From the NCBI GenBank assembly GCA_025617745.1, contig CM046856.1:38934888-38998887 (forward strand): DNA of 64,000 bases, given 5' to 3'. A program made the translations under genes and the position numbers. Within the stretch, counting starts at the first letter, position 1; each line of letters opens with the position of its first letter. The notes beneath the pieces are model-generated. The model made no database searches. It was given only the letters and a program-made list of their open reading frames with translations, and was not told the origin of the DNA. Of the stretch, positions 21,713-33,546 are shown in pieces. The stretch is from Heliocidaris erythrogramma (taxonomy: Eukaryota; Echinodermata; Echinoidea; Camarodonta; Echinometridae).

Positions 21713-22976
21713 AGGAGAATTAACCTCAAACAATAAAGACAATAGTGTTGAAAGGTGTTATTTATTCCTACTTGTTAGACTATATGGCTTCGCGTCAAAA
21801 TATACGAGATCGATACGAATCAAGATTTTCTGAGCAAAATTTATCATCTGCTAGCAATATGTATCGTCCTGCTAGCAATACATGGGGGCTGCCATTTTTT
21901 TATGTGTACAAGAAGATTTTCTTAATCCAAATGCCCAATTGCCTTTTTCAAAATTAAAAACCCATTTGAGATTAAAAATATAGAATAGATATAATAATAT
22001 AATAATAATAACGCGATGCTTATATAGCGCATATCACTGCCATTGCGTCTCTATGCGCTTAATAATAAATATTATTACCCCGGTCATTGGATTCTGGCAT
22101 GCCCGCACACAATGTATGCACATTCTCCACTCCCTGGGGAGCATTCCAGCAGTGGGCAGTACAATGACGCTCACATGCTAAGCAAAGGACATTACCTTTC
22201 GCCATCCTACCGGGTACCCATTTAACACCTGGGTGGAGAGTGGCAAATGTAGATTAACGTCTTGCCAAAGGACGCTAGTGCTGCGGTGGGATTTGAACCC
22301 CGAACCTTGTGGTTCACAGTCCGGGGACTTATCCACTGATCCACAACACCTCTACGATATGTCAATTTATTTTTAAACTGAAGATTTCCTTATATATTTC
22401 TGTTGAAAATCGATATTCGCTTAATATAAATCTATTTTCTAGATACTGTGACGCAATGGACGGAGCAAATTAATTCAAATTTTATGGATGCTTCTTCCCT
22501 GAGCATCTATAGCAGCAAACTATGCATTCACCTGCTTTCGGATAATGGGACTTGAAAAGTCAGAATGCATGCTGCATACTGCTCTGTTTGGCAAACCCAA
22601 GAAAATAGATTTTTGTTAAGCAAAACCAGACAATTTAAAAGTATCATTATAAAGATTTAATTTTTATAAATCATGTAAACACCCACTTTATATTTTTCGT
22701 CACATATGGGATTTTAGGTAATGAAGAAAAGCAATTTAGGTCTTGGATTCAAAATATCTTCCTGACCGGAACATTTCTCAATGGTTCATGTACAAATCCA
22801 AATCAGCAAGAAAATGGCAACCCCCATGTAAATGAGTAGGAGAAGATACCGGGTGTTGGAATATCTTTATTTATACCCTTTTCTGATATCTTATTAGAAA
22901 ATGATTTAGGCCAATAAGTAGGAATATATTACACCTTTCAATATAAGTAAATTTGTACCCAGGGGTTAATTCTCCT
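21713..22976. mobile_element. TTAA-target DNA element containing a SINE
   Basis: The ends are AGGAGAATTAACC on both strands, with TTAA on each side (21709-21712, 22977-22980). A segment near 21836-21895 (CTGCTAGCAATA, GGGGGCTGCCAT) recurs inverted in the related element 29263-29908. It is likely non-autonomous, of a Kolobok- or piggyBac-type. Confidence 0.78.
21990..22353 (-). mobile_element. tRNA-derived SINE
   Basis: On the minus strand it begins with an A-box-like GTGGATCAGTGGATAAGTCC. A canonical B box GGTTCAAATCC follows (22289-22299). It ends in an ATT-rich tail after GCGCTATATAAGCATCGCG. The head-body-tail order is that of a SINE. It lies within the TTAA element. Confidence 0.78.
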
Positions 22977-22980
22977 TTAA

Positions 22981-23339
22981 GGGTCAATAAGAACAGGAGG
23001 TTGTTTGTTTCAATTTGTTTTAATTTTCCATTTCCGGCCAGGTGCCTGATCTCTATGTTATTATGTTATGTTTTTTTTCTTCTGGTATATGTAGTCCATT
23101 TTTGATATTTTCTATGATCTCACATAATTTTTAGTCCAGCAATTGACAAGTAAGTCGTGGTTGATTTTCTATGTAGACACCTACGTCATTTATATTTTAT
23201 TATATGATCCGTCATACTGTTGATGTTATGTTATGTTACATTGGAAATGCAAAGGATCAATAAAGCAAGAATTACAAACAAAAATAAATGTCCCTACATA
23301 AACCACACAGGGAGTAGTTGATCATATTAATGGACTTAC
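22981..23339 (-). other. EXOSC6 intron, nothing firm
   Basis: GGATCAATAAAGCAAG at about 23253 may be a LINE-type tail. Nothing else was recognised. Confidence 0.45.
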
Positions 23340-23400
23340 CACTTCCATCATTTTCCAGTACTGTGATGAAAATATCAACTTGGGACTTAGGAATCTTGTG
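23340..23400 (-). CDS. EXOSC6: EXOSC6, internal exon
   Basis: A 61-bp exon with acceptor TCTTGTTTCACAG and donor GGAAGTG/GTAAGT. It encodes HKIPKSQVDIFITVLENDGS, leaving one base for the next exon. The SQVDIFITVLENDGS strand matches the conserved RNase PH-fold strand (LExDGG pattern) in EXOSC6. Its phases fit both neighbours. Confidence 0.88.
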
Positions 23401-24224
23401 CTGTGAAACAAGAGTAATCAAAGAAAAACATGAGCCAGTGACTTCTATTTTTCCATTCTTTTTTCTTTTCTTCCAGCATTAACTTGTACGAATCATTTAT
23501 TGCTATTTCAGTAACACATAATGAAGTGTTTTAAAATAATACAAATTAGGGAAAAAATAAAACAGTAACACTGTTCACACAAAGTTAATTCACAAATCAA
23601 AACTTGCAGCCTAATATATTTTGATTGCATAGGGCACATAAATCCATTATTTTCATGATCATCCTCATCAAACAAGTCAAATACGGCCTACATAAATGCT
23701 ATCAACAGTGAAAACAAGCATTTACCCGGTATTTTGTTTGATTGTTCTGGTAGCTGACATTCCACTGCATTTTCATCAAAAGATATTCAATACTAATTAC
23801 TTAGATGTAGGCAAGAGTGACATATCAAATACACAAATTCATAGAAATAATTCAATAGTAATATTAAAAATATTCATGTTTACAAGTCCATGAATATGCA
23901 CCGCATGTACATGTACACTGTAGGTAAGTCAAAACAGGGAGAATTCGAACAGTGCCATCTTGAGATAATTCCTAAATTAAGATTACAAAATAGAGATTAG
24001 TTGCATTTCATTTTCAGATATAACTAACAACTGGCTTGAAAAATAAAGTGCATTTCTTACTTCAAACTATTACTTTTGACTTCCAAAAGTCGGAAATTGC
24101 CTGCAAGTACATTCTAAGCTTCTACGAGGAAGAATGTTGCATGATGGGAAAATTAAATGCACAGACAGTTTCAGAAGGTTCGGTTTTGGGCAACGTTCAG
24201 TTCAAGTTTTATTACATGAATAAA
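23401..24224 (-). other. EXOSC6 intron, nothing recognised
   Basis: AT-rich; no inverted or tandem structure was identified. Confidence 0.5.
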
Positions 24225-24365
24225 CAGGGGCCGTATTCTGAAAACTATGTTAACTTCTGTGTTGACTTCTATGTTAAGTCCCAAAGCTAACATACCCTTA
24301 ACATACCTCTAAATCGGTATTCTGAGAAATATGTTAAGGGTATGTTATCTTTTTTTTAGGTTACG
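24225..24365 (+). repeat. Element end with TATTCTGAAAACTATG subrepeats (left)
   Basis: It begins GGGGCCGTATTCTGAAAACT, followed by TATGTTAAC blocks and a second TCGGTATTCTGAGAAATATG. The same subrepeats occur inverted at 34425-34680. It may be one end of a DNA element, or a separate MITE fragment. Confidence 0.6.
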
Positions 24366-25439
24366 CCCCCGACAAGTGTATTTATCATTGACTAGCAGCA
24401 CCCATGGAAAATCCACGGGATCTGGGGGCAAAAAATATACATGTAGTTAGAAATTAAACTGTTTTAAATTGTTGTTTATTAAACTTATATTGAATGGGAT
24501 AGACATATTACAATGTGTTTGTTACCAAATAATCATATTCTATGTTTTAGCGCAAATTTAGGGTTGTACATTGGTGAAATATTCAATCAAATGATAGGTC
24601 AATATGTGTACATGAATATCATGTATTTTTTAATTAATACGACAAATAATTATGTATTTTTTGTTGTTCATAGAAGTTAATTTTTAGTTTCTCTGGTATC
24701 TATCTTATATTCTTTTAGTACTGTTTTATTAGTTTAAAGAGAATAATACATGACAGTATTAAGAGGAAAATAAGTTTAAGATTACAACATGATATTCTTA
24801 CTACAGAATATGTCACATACTTTTTTTTAAAGTTAAAAGTCTGTTGGTTTTTTTTGTTATATTTGTTCTTTGGGCTAAAATAATTTTTATGTCTTATATA
24901 TAGTGGTGATTATGTATAATACATTTTTTTGCTGATGAGAGAGATTGCATATTCTGTTTTTATGTAGGAAATAATATATTTATTTCAAAATTGTTTCCAT
25001 GTGACAATCTAGACCCAATAATTCTGCGAAATTACCAGGGCAATTCCATGATTAGTAACGTTACACCTTATCAAATTTTAATATTTTTGATACAGATAAT
25101 TCAATAGCTTTTTCATCTGAAGTCCTACTCTTGCAAATATATATTCACCTAACAAAGATCTACAGTACATAAAGAAATCAAAAGTAAATGAATAAAATAA
25201 GAGCTGGAATGAGAACGTTTGATGACGGTTAGTAACGTTACAAAACAAGGCATTAGCAAGATTGTGTCTCGCCCACTTGCGAAAACTGGAAATATCGTGA
25301 TCTCCGTTGCCACGCAGAAGAATTGTATCTCTGGGTATCTGTAGAATACAATATCCCATTAATGAGAAGGACTATTCACAAAATACTACTTCCCTCCATC
25401 GACTGCCCCCATCCCCCCTTTTAGAGATGGAATAAAAAG
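24366..25439 (-). other. EXOSC6 intron with GTTAGTAACGTTAC palindromes
   Basis: No gene was seen. The palindromic word TTAGTAACGTTAC occurs near 25052 and 25229 (and again near 29933). The block at 25240-25285 (CATTAGCAAGATTGTGTCTC) recurs inverted at 28803-28850. Confidence 0.5.
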
Positions 25440-26275
25440 TTACCATCAAGTCCTATGAGATTACACAAATACAAAATAGGATGAGCCCCAAGTGCATCTA
25501 CAACCCAAGTTTGGTTGAAAAAGCAGTGATGGTTGTCAGAGAAGAGTCTTTCACATAAACTATAACACTTGACCTGAAATAACCTTTGACCTTACCATGT
25601 GAGCTCGAAAGTACCAAAACATGAAAGTACTCCAAGTGCATCTATCAAAGTTAGGTTGTAATCCAAGCAAGTGATATGAAGTTATTTGTCACAAGAGAGT
25701 CTTGCAGGTAAAGTTTAACGTATGACCTCAAATGACCTTTGACCCTATCATGTGACCTCCAACGGCAACATAACGTCAAGGTACCCTCAGTGCAAATATG
25801 ACCCAAGTTAGGTTGTAATCTAAGCAACTGATGTGAAGTTATTGTCTCGCCCCCGGAGGTGAAGGCGAGACTAAGGGATCCAAATGGCGTCCGTCCGTCG
25901 TCCGTCTGTCACAAACGTTAAAGTTTACCTGCAAGACTCTCTTATGATGCATTACTTGGCAACTGTTACTGCATTGGCAGCCACACTAGGATGATAGAAG
26001 CACTAGGGGCATCTCCATGTTATTGTGTTGTCGGAGGTCACATGATTATGTCAAAGGTCATTTGAGGTCATATGTTAAAGTTTACCTGCAAGACTCTCTT
26101 TTGTGAAATAACTTCACATCAGTTGCTTGGATTACAACTTAACTTAGGTCATATTTGCACTGAGGGTACCTTCACGTTATGTTGCCTTTGGATGTCACAT
26201 GATATGGTTAAATGTCATTTGAGGCTATACGTTAAAGTTTACCTGCAAGACTCTCTTGTGACAAATTTGTAAAAT
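25440..26275. repeat. ~175-bp repeat array, forward then inverted, with nuclear-receptor-like half-sites
   Basis: Units carrying TGACCTCAAATGACCTTTGA and AGAGAGTCTTGCAGGTAAAG run forward at about 25500-25843. After a short palindrome TCTCGCCCCCGGAGGTGAAG at 25846 they run inverted at about 25915-26275. Each good unit contains TGACCT, four bases, TGACCT, one base, TGACCC. A further unit is at 28855-28925. Confidence 0.8.
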
Positions 26276-26612
26276 CAGCACTGATAAATCTATATACCTA
26301 CCTATTATGCTAGTCACTTGACTATGCTAACCCCTTCGAGAACTTAACACAAATGAGTCACAATATTGTGCGCACCCCCCGTAATCCTATTGTTCTCCCC
26401 TTCGCCACTCATCCGCAGCAATACGCAACGGCCATCTTCCTCTTTTGCGAGCAACCGCAAGTAGAAACACATGTTGCTTGCAAGGCGAGGGGAAGGAGGG
26501 AGGGTCATAGGTAGGTATATAGATTTATATAGTAAATAAGAAAATCAGTGCTGATTTTACAAATTTACTGCAAAAAATATATATACCTACCTATTATGCT
26601 AGACTAGCACCC
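26265..26612. repeat. Terminal-repeat region of the DIRS-like element
   Basis: The word TATACCTACCTATTATGCTAG occurs at about 26290 and again at about 26580. An inverted partner CATAGGTAGGTATATAGATT lies at about 26505, and AAATCAGCACTGAT / ATCAGTGCTGATTT form another inverted pair. Mixed direct and inverted end repeats are typical of DIRS retrotransposons. Confidence 0.6.
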
Positions 26613-26635
26613 ACTCAAAAACCTGGTGGCATGTT

Positions 26636-27620
26636 TTAAGAGAAGAAGGGAACAGGATTTAAAGAAGACACAGCGGCCTTCAAGGTAGCTGACGCAAAAA
26701 TTGCCTCACCTGCAGGGACATCCCTAAGGTAGCAATAAATGAAGGAATTGGGCGAACGCCAATAGGCAGCCTTCAAAATATCATTAAGCGTCACACCTTG
26801 AAACAGAGCCCAAGAGGTGCTGACACTACGAGTGTAATGAGCATGGGGCTTACTATCTGACAAGAGAGCCTCTGGGCCAGCAGCCCGACAATCCATCTAG
26901 AAATGGAATCAAGAGAAGCAGAAGAGAAGCAGGAGAAAAAGGCTCTCGAGTAATCAGGAACAACTGATCATATTTGCGACATGACTAAGTCTTATGAATA
27001 TACCATTTGAGAGCTCTAACAGGACACCAAACCTTGTCAGATAGCGGACAAAGAAAAATCTCAACAGGACCAGAAGAAGCCGTCTGATTCGCCTTTTTTC
27101 TCCCAACGAACATGGCCAGGAGTAAGACAGAGGGCATGAAGGGTACTGCGCCTCTGACCAGAGGCAATGGCAACCAGGAAGAGCGTCTTTACCGTAAGAT
27201 GGTGAAGCGAAGCATCACCTAACGGTTCGAAAGGGGGTTTGGCTAGGGCTTCAAGGACCCGAGGCAAACTCCAAGACGGGACCAACTGAGAACGAGGGGG
27301 ACGTTTCAGAAAGAAAGACCGAATCAATCCACTCAACAGCGAGGAATTAGAAATCCCTGAACCATCCGAAAACCCCGAATGAATGGCGCCGATCGCAGAC
27401 TGGTAGGCTCGGATAGCAGAGATGGACCTCCCTTTGTCAAACAGCGAGATTAAGGAAAATCCGCGATTGAACCAATAGGAGCCTTAGACGGGGTTTGATC
27501 CCGCGCTTTACACCATTGGAAAAAGACTGAAAGACAGGAATTATAAATTTCCCTAGTAGAGACTCTATGACTGGACATTAAAAAGTCAGCGGCCCTTTCA
27601 GAGAGACCTAACTGTCTTGC
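26636..27620 (-). pseudogene. DIRS-like tyrosine recombinase (broken)
   Basis: DIRS retroelements integrate circular cDNA with a tyrosine recombinase in place of an integrase. The N-terminal SAM-like part reads LSERAADFLMSSHRVSTREI then YNSCLSVFFQWCKARDQTPS (27460-27610). The catalytic part has IASGQRRSTLHAL (first catalytic Arg, about 27160), LSDKVWCPVRALKWY, then HYTRSVSTSWALFQG (the H-x-x-R box, about 26840) and SFIYCYLRDV (the nucleophile tyrosine, about 26720). At least two frame changes, near 27070 and 26985, break it. All four catalytic positions are still visible. Confidence 0.85.
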
Positions 27621-28189
27621 AGATTCCCCGACAGGGGCCAAGCAGTCAAAGGGACGCCGGACTGTGGTGAAGACTGTGAGAGGGGTTGCGACACCAGATC
27701 CGCTCTTACCGGAAGAAGGAACGGTTGAGCCACCAGAAGGCTCACTAACTCCGGGAACCAAATCCTCCTGGGCCAAAAAGGAGCTATTACAAGCACCCGA
27801 GCCCGATCTTCCCTGATCTTCTGCAAGACTCGCGGGATCAGCTGGAAGGGAGGAAAGGCAAACCCTCGAAGATTCTCCCAACTGAGAGAGAAAGCATCCA
27901 GAGCCCAAGCCTCCCGGTCGCGAACACGGGAGCAGTACTTCGGAAGCTGGTGGTTCAGAGCTGACGCAAACTGGTCCACCTCCAGTTGTCCCAGGTAACT
28001 GCAAATGCGGGAAAAGACCTCTGGATGGAGCTTCCATTCTGATGGAAGACACCTGCCCCGGGATAGAAAATCTGCAATGAGGTTAGGCGGATAGATCTAT
28101 GAAGAATCCGTCTCGCACTACGGAGAGCATGAAGGCGTCCCCGGAGATGGCCTCCCAAGCCGGGAGAAAAGAACGAAGTCGGCCACCTA
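27621..28189 (-). pseudogene. DIRS-like RT/RNase H remnant with internal deletion
   Basis: From 28189 the minus strand reads VGGRLRSFLPAWEAISGDAF, matching the start of DIRS reverse transcriptases. Within about 40 residues it jumps to the end of the RNase H region (DQFASALNHQLPKYCSRV, then AWALDAFSLSW and VLVIAPFWPRRIWFPELVSL). The whole catalytic RT core is missing at about 28075-28095. Several frame changes follow. The element could not have moved on its own. Confidence 0.78.
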
Positions 28190-28803
28190 CTATATCGAAT
28201 TGAACAAGCGCTCGGGGAAGACCATCAAAGTACCTCTCGAAGAACCTCTGCCACATCCCCCTCTCCCATGAGAAGGAAATGGCTGAAACTCAGCAGGCAG
28301 GCCCCCAGAAACCCGACTGTGTTGTCCCGAAGTGGGAGCAACAGGCCTCCGACGGGCAGGGGTCTGCGTCAGCTTAAAGGGAGCGCGGAACTGCTTAGTC
28401 ATCTCAGTGATCTGCTTCCGCGCATCAATCTCCCTCTGAAAAACCGTAGCGAATTGTCCGCCAAAGAGCGAAGGACCCGGAGACGGGACATCCCGGAGAA
28501 GTGACGCAATGTGAGACTCCTTAACTCCGAGGGCAGAGAGGGCCGAAACCTTGCGAAGGTACGTAACCGAAGCCGCCGCACTGGAAAGTTGTGACCACTG
28601 CAAACAGAAAAGAGTGTGCAGCAGGTCATCAATAACCAGCTTATCACCATCAGTGACATGCAACTCCTCCGCCCTGGACCTGAGGTCGGAGAGAAAACCT
28701 TGAAAAGCAGCCAAGCGCATACCTGCTCTGACTTGGCCTCCAACATTGCTCCAACGCTTATCCTCAGACTTAAAGGAAGAAGTAAGCGGATTGAAAATCC
28801 AGA
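28190..28803 (-). pseudogene. DIRS-like Gag-type ORF1, 5'-truncated
   Basis: About 200 residues are open, with IFNPLTSSFKSEDKRWSNVG, a helical region, then SLFGGQFATVFQREIDARKQ and a glycine/arginine-rich end (SHGRGGCGRGSSRG). The LFGGxF...xREID pattern and a basic Gly-rich tail resemble DIRS ORF1. The frame runs on through 28828 into the flanking GTCTCGC repeat, so the true start is lost. Confidence 0.65.
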
Positions 28804-29107
28804 TGTCTCGCAAGTGGGCGAGACACAATCTTGCTAATGCCTTGTTTCACAAAAGAGAGTCTTGCAGGTAAACTTTAACATATGACCTCAAATGACCTTT
28901 GACATCATCATGTGACCTCCGACAACACAATAACATGGAGATGCCCCTAGTGCTTCTATCACCCAAGTGTGGCTGCCAATGCAGTAACAGTTGCCAAGTA
29001 ATGCATCATAAGAGAGTCTTGCAGGTAAACTTTAATTTTTGTGACGGACGGACGACGGACGCCATTTGGATCCCTTAGTCTCGCCTTAACCTCCGGTGGG
29101 CGAGACA
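28804..29107. repeat. Inverted partner of the 25846-26100 repeat
   Basis: CTTTGACATCATCATGTGAC, TAACATGGAGATGCCCCTAG and GACGGACGACGGACGCCATT match 25870-26100 on the other strand. The outer end is CTCGCCTTAACCTCCGGTGG. Together the arms bracket the DIRS remnant. Confidence 0.8.
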
Positions 29108-29262
29108 AAAAGGACATGAGAAACAAACCAAAGTTTTTGAAAAAAATATTCCTCCTTATTGTATTGTACCTCAAACTTGGAGCCATATCAGTATTACTTC
29201 TTATAAATGATGACAAATGTTGCCCCAAATTGCTTAGAGATTGTATCTCTCAATTTGTTTAA

Positions 29263-29908
29263 AGGACAATTAACCCCACGTGATATTCTAGATGCACCTA
29301 TTGTCTGCTACGTCTTTCCATGGAGGCTGCCATTTTGTGCATGACACGGATCATTAGGTACCATATGCATTGATAATAGCCTACCTTTACAACAGATACG
29401 TCGCTTTGTTCTGATTGTATTACGATTGTTATTGGCCATGGGCCTAGATAATTGACGACCCATGAGTTCTAATAGCCATCCTGTAAAGCAGATTCCTCGC
29501 TTTGTTTTGGTATTGTTACGATTGTCTCCGTCCTTGACGTCAATTCTCCGTCCTTGACGTATATTTTTTATGAAGTATATTTTTTATGAACAAATTAAGA
29601 CCTTTTAAAAAATATATAAAACTAAACTTACATTTCAGAATATGTGACTTTATCTAATATATATTTGTCCTCTAAAAATCAATTACAAGTTAACGATGAA
29701 GGAAATTTTACTTGGGATGAAAAATATGTTCGTGTACACATAAAGTAATGGCAGCCCCCTTATTATTGCTAGCAGACGATAACTTGGCTGGAAAATAGTG
29801 ATTTATATCTATATCCTGTGTTTTTACATGAAATTGCATGTATCAAATAAGAGGCATATACTACACCATTCAAAATAAGCTAATTCATACGCTGAGGTTA
29901 ATTTCCCT
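29263..29908. mobile_element. TTAA-target MITE
   Basis: A 646-bp element with ends AGGACAATTAACCCC and AGGGAAATTAACCTC (right end on the minus strand), TTAA on both sides (29259-29262, 29909-29912). It is related to the element at 21713-22976 by ends and interior. Confidence 0.8.
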
Positions 29909-31160
29909 TTAAGTAAAGCCCAAAACCTTGGTTAGTAACGTTACGGTTTAATAGTCACGTTACAGTTTGTCCAGTACTACATATTTGAGATTTTTATACC
30001 TTTTCAACAACTTATTATTGCCTACTTTCTTTTAAATTGGTGTGAGTAAATGCCCTACAAATTATCTAATCAAAAAAATTCACAAAATATGCAGTATATT
30101 TCTGTCCATGACTTAAAAAACTCTGTGAAGTCCCATCTGTCTAAATTTGTGTATGGTTTGGATTCTTCTATAAGGGGCCATATTAAATAAAATTGTTTTT
30201 GGCGAGTATGAAACCCCTTTGTAAAAACAATTCCTGTAGTTATTTAAACCCCCAAAATCGACCTGAATTTGAGAAAGAGCAAAAATAAAGTTTGGCCTGA
30301 TGTCCACTTAATCATGGAATTGCCCACCAGTAATCTTTTGTTATATGAGCCAATGCCTTTTAGCTTCAATGAAGATTTTTTTAATGTTTGTGTGTTTATC
30401 GAAGCAAATTTTTACTTGTTATTTCCCACCCCGTTCCCACAATATCACCCCAGGAGAACCGTGAATGAAGTTGCCTGATGCCTAAACATATGAAATTCTA
30501 CCGTGCCGTATCCATTACATGCATTTGTAATGAAACATGATTTGCAAAAGTCATAATCAAATTTACTCACATACCCCTGCAATAATTGAAACCCCAGATA
30601 AAAATAAAAGTAAATTGTGAATCCACCACTTAATAGGCCTATCTGCGGATAATTATGGATGGTGAGTGCAGGTCCTATCATGCCCCCTCCCCACCCTCTA
30701 GAATACTCCAGCCAGTGGCGTATAGAAAGGTTCCAATTCTTTGGGGGCGATTTCATTCATTCTACAATGATATAAACTGTTAATTAATGCATTGACATAT
30801 CCCCCGAATCCCCCCTCCGCTTTTTACGCCCATGACTCCAGTGATTCCATATTTTCAACAATAAAAATAAAATTTATTGATACATTCACATATCCCCCCC
30901 CCCGCTACAAAGTCTACGAACATGACTGCCGTGATTTAATTTTTTCTACAATGAAATTAATACCTTCATATACATGTATACCCCATTGACCACCGCCAAA
31001 CCCCAACCCCCCATTGTCACCTCCCCAGCCCCGGAATTCATTCATATCAGGCAGCCAAGACCGCAGAGCTGGTAGTGCTCAGCTCACAGTGCAGCGCCGC
31101 CGTGATGGAGTCCTCTGGTGTACTAATAACAAAGTGTACGATGAAACAATTGAATACCGG
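29909..31160 (-). other. EXOSC6 intron, low-copy tandem blocks
   Basis: An imperfect pair near 30790-30860 and 30880-30960 shares CATATCCCCC, CATGACT and GTGATT. No gene was identified. Confidence 0.5.
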
Positions 31161-31834
31161 TACATATGTGACCCGCCGCCTCAAAACCTACAATAAGTCG
31201 CACGGACCACAACGTAGCAAACAGCCCAAAATAGTAAATTTGCTTGGATCAGTCGATTTTCTGTTTTTGATAGAAATGGGTAGTTTCATTATCATTCTAT
31301 CATGTCTGAAGTTTGTGAGTCGTAATTCGACTTAGAAATATGTTTTTGGGGCATTTTAAAATGACTCCTTTTTTCACCTGTCGAGCTAATGAATGTTTGG
31401 AGAGCTTTTGTAATACTTTCATTCAATGCCAATTTACTACTTTACCTCTAAAGGTATTACATTGATTTTTAGAGTGAGTAATGAATAGGTCCTCCTGAAG
31501 CAGTGTGCCAAAATTCAGCCTAATCTGATAATCCCTTCATACCGGTTGCTATGGCCATTTGAATACCCAGTTTTACTTGGGCGCACACAGAGAGGGAAGG
31601 TTTGGCACTCTTTTGTTCCGAACTCAAACGGCCATTTTCTCTGAATAGGAGTTATTGATTGCTGGTTACATACTGATTCTAAATGTGATATTTAAAGGTG
31701 TTATCATTGAGTAAACTAGGCAAGTGATATACCATTGGAAAGCTGAGAATCTCTACTTTTAGAAAATGTATAAAACAAAAAAAAATAATTTTGGCGACTT
31801 ATTGTAGGTTTTGAGGCGTCGGGTCACATATGTA
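31161..31834. mobile_element. MITE with 40-bp inverted ends
   Basis: The left end, TACATATGTGACCCGCCGCC then TCAAAACCTACAATAAGTCG, is mirrored at the right end with one difference in about 40 bases. The interior has no coding signal. The target may be TA, but the duplication is not certain. Confidence 0.8.
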
Positions 31835-31888
31835 CATACCACGGAGCTCTATTGATGAGCACGCAAAGCGTGCTCCCCAGGGGTGGGT

Positions 31889-33546
31889 GGCTTTTGCTAA
31901 ACAGTCGGGTAACGTCGCGTCGCGTTGGTAGAAATTTTGGAACATTTTTCAGGAAGGTGTCTTCAAGGGGACAAATTGAAAAAGAGTCCATCTCAGTATG
32001 ATTTTATCCCGTTTTCAGGCTAAAAACGACAAACAAGGGAATAAAGAAAACAATAGGATAATGCAAAGAAAAACATGAACTATAAAGAGAGAATAGAAGG
32101 GTAGGATGGATGGAAGAAAATATGATGAAAGGAAACAAAGAATACAACAAAAGGTCCGTCCGTCCGCCAAAAAGTTAGAAAATGCTCCTTCTCCGTCATT
32201 TCTTGGCCGATTTTGATTCTGATTGTTTTATCTGATAGGGCTGAGTGGGGGCTTCCAAACTTCTACACAAAATCATGAAATTCATCAATTATGCAAATTT
32301 ATGCAAATTTATTCAAAATCAACGAAAAACGCTACTTCTCCTCTATTTCACACCGTATTTTGAATCTGATGGTTTTATCCGATAGGGTCGGGTAGGGGAT
32401 GCCAAACCTCTACACAGAAGTTTGAAATTCATTAATTATGCAAATTTATTGTAATTTATTCAAAATCAACAGAAAATGCATTTATAATCATAAAACATTA
32501 ATTTGATAATTCATTTCTCACATTTATCTTCAAGGTTCTATCAGAAATTACATAAATTAACAGCCATTCCGCAGATCTACACTTCTGGCGGGGACATATA
32601 TTACGCATCGCGTAATTACTAATTCAGTTGTTTTTTTTAATCCTTTTATTAATTTTTTTTCCACCTTTCCTTTCATTACGTTATTCTTTTATTGCTTTTA
32701 TCATTTTGTTTTCCATCTTTCATAATGTTACTGTTTATATTTATTCTTTTTATCCTCTTTTTTTTATTGCTTTCCATCTTCACTTTGTTATTCTTTGTTC
32801 CCTTTTATCATCTTCTCTTCCACCTTTCTTCATGTTTATATTTATCTTTTTATCATTTTTCTCTCTATCTCTCGCTTTGTCATTTCTTGCTTTTATCCTT
32901 CTATCAATTATCTTTCCATCCTTCCTCTCGTTATGATATTCTTTGTTTCCTGTTATCATTTTCTCCCCCACCTTCCTCACGTTAATCTTTATCCTTCTAT
33001 CATTTCTCTCTCTGTCTTTCATAATTATTCTTTTTAAAATCATTTTCTGCTTCCCGTCTTTACTTACTTTCCTTAAAACATTCTTTGCTTTTATCCTATC
33101 ATTTTGTTTTCCTTTCATCTTTTCTTTCGTTATGTTATTCCTTTATTCAAATTATCATCTTCTCTTCTATCTTTCCTTATGTTACTCTTAATATCTTTAT
33201 CCTTCTATCATTTATGTCTCTATCTTTCTTTATGTTATTCTTTGTTTTTATCCACTTATTTTTACTTTCCAACTTTCCTTTTGTTGTATTCTTTGTTTCC
33301 TTTCATCATATTTTCTTCCATCCTTCCTACCCTTCTATTCTCTCTTTATAGTTCATGTTTTTCTTTGCATTATCCTTCTATTGTTTTCTTTATTCCCTTG
33401 TTTTGTCGTTTTTTAGCCTGAAAACGGGAAAAATCATACTGAGATGGACTCTTTTTCAATTTGTCCCCTTGAAGACACCTTCCTGAAAAATGTTCGTAAA
33501 TTTCTACCAACGCGACGCGACGTTACCCGACTGTTTAGCAAAAGCC
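31889..33546. mobile_element. Mutator-like foldback with ~265-bp inverted ends, 9-bp duplication
   Basis: The arms 31889-32153 and 33280-33546 are inverted copies starting GGCTTTTGCTAAACAGTCGG. A 9-bp direct repeat GGGGTGGGT flanks it (31880-31888, 33547-33555). Nine-base duplications and long inverted ends are typical of Mutator-like non-autonomous elements. It landed inside a copy of the dispersed repeat family. The interior has a diverged ~150-bp duplication (32180-32330 and 32330-32480; GATTCTGAT, TTTTATC, GATAGGG) and a pyrimidine tract. No transposase is present. Confidence 0.85.
32620..33420 (+). repeat. Long polypyrimidine tract with diverged tandem units
   Basis: About 800 bases are nearly all C and T on this strand, with recurring words TGTTATTCTTTGTT, TTTTATCATTTTCT and CCACCTTTC/CATCCTTCC at irregular intervals. 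It continues into the foldback arm. The open frames here are low-complexity. Confidence 0.75.

Noticed and set aside
22289..22353. Canonical B box as a tRNA gene
   Set aside because: No acceptor stem pairing; it has a body and an ATT tail, so it is a SINE head.
32628..33421. Several overlapping plus-strand open frames up to ~105 codons rich in F, L, S and I
   Set aside because: They all lie in one polypyrimidine tract inside a foldback; low-complexity TTT/CTT/TCT/ATC codons produce open frames in every phase.
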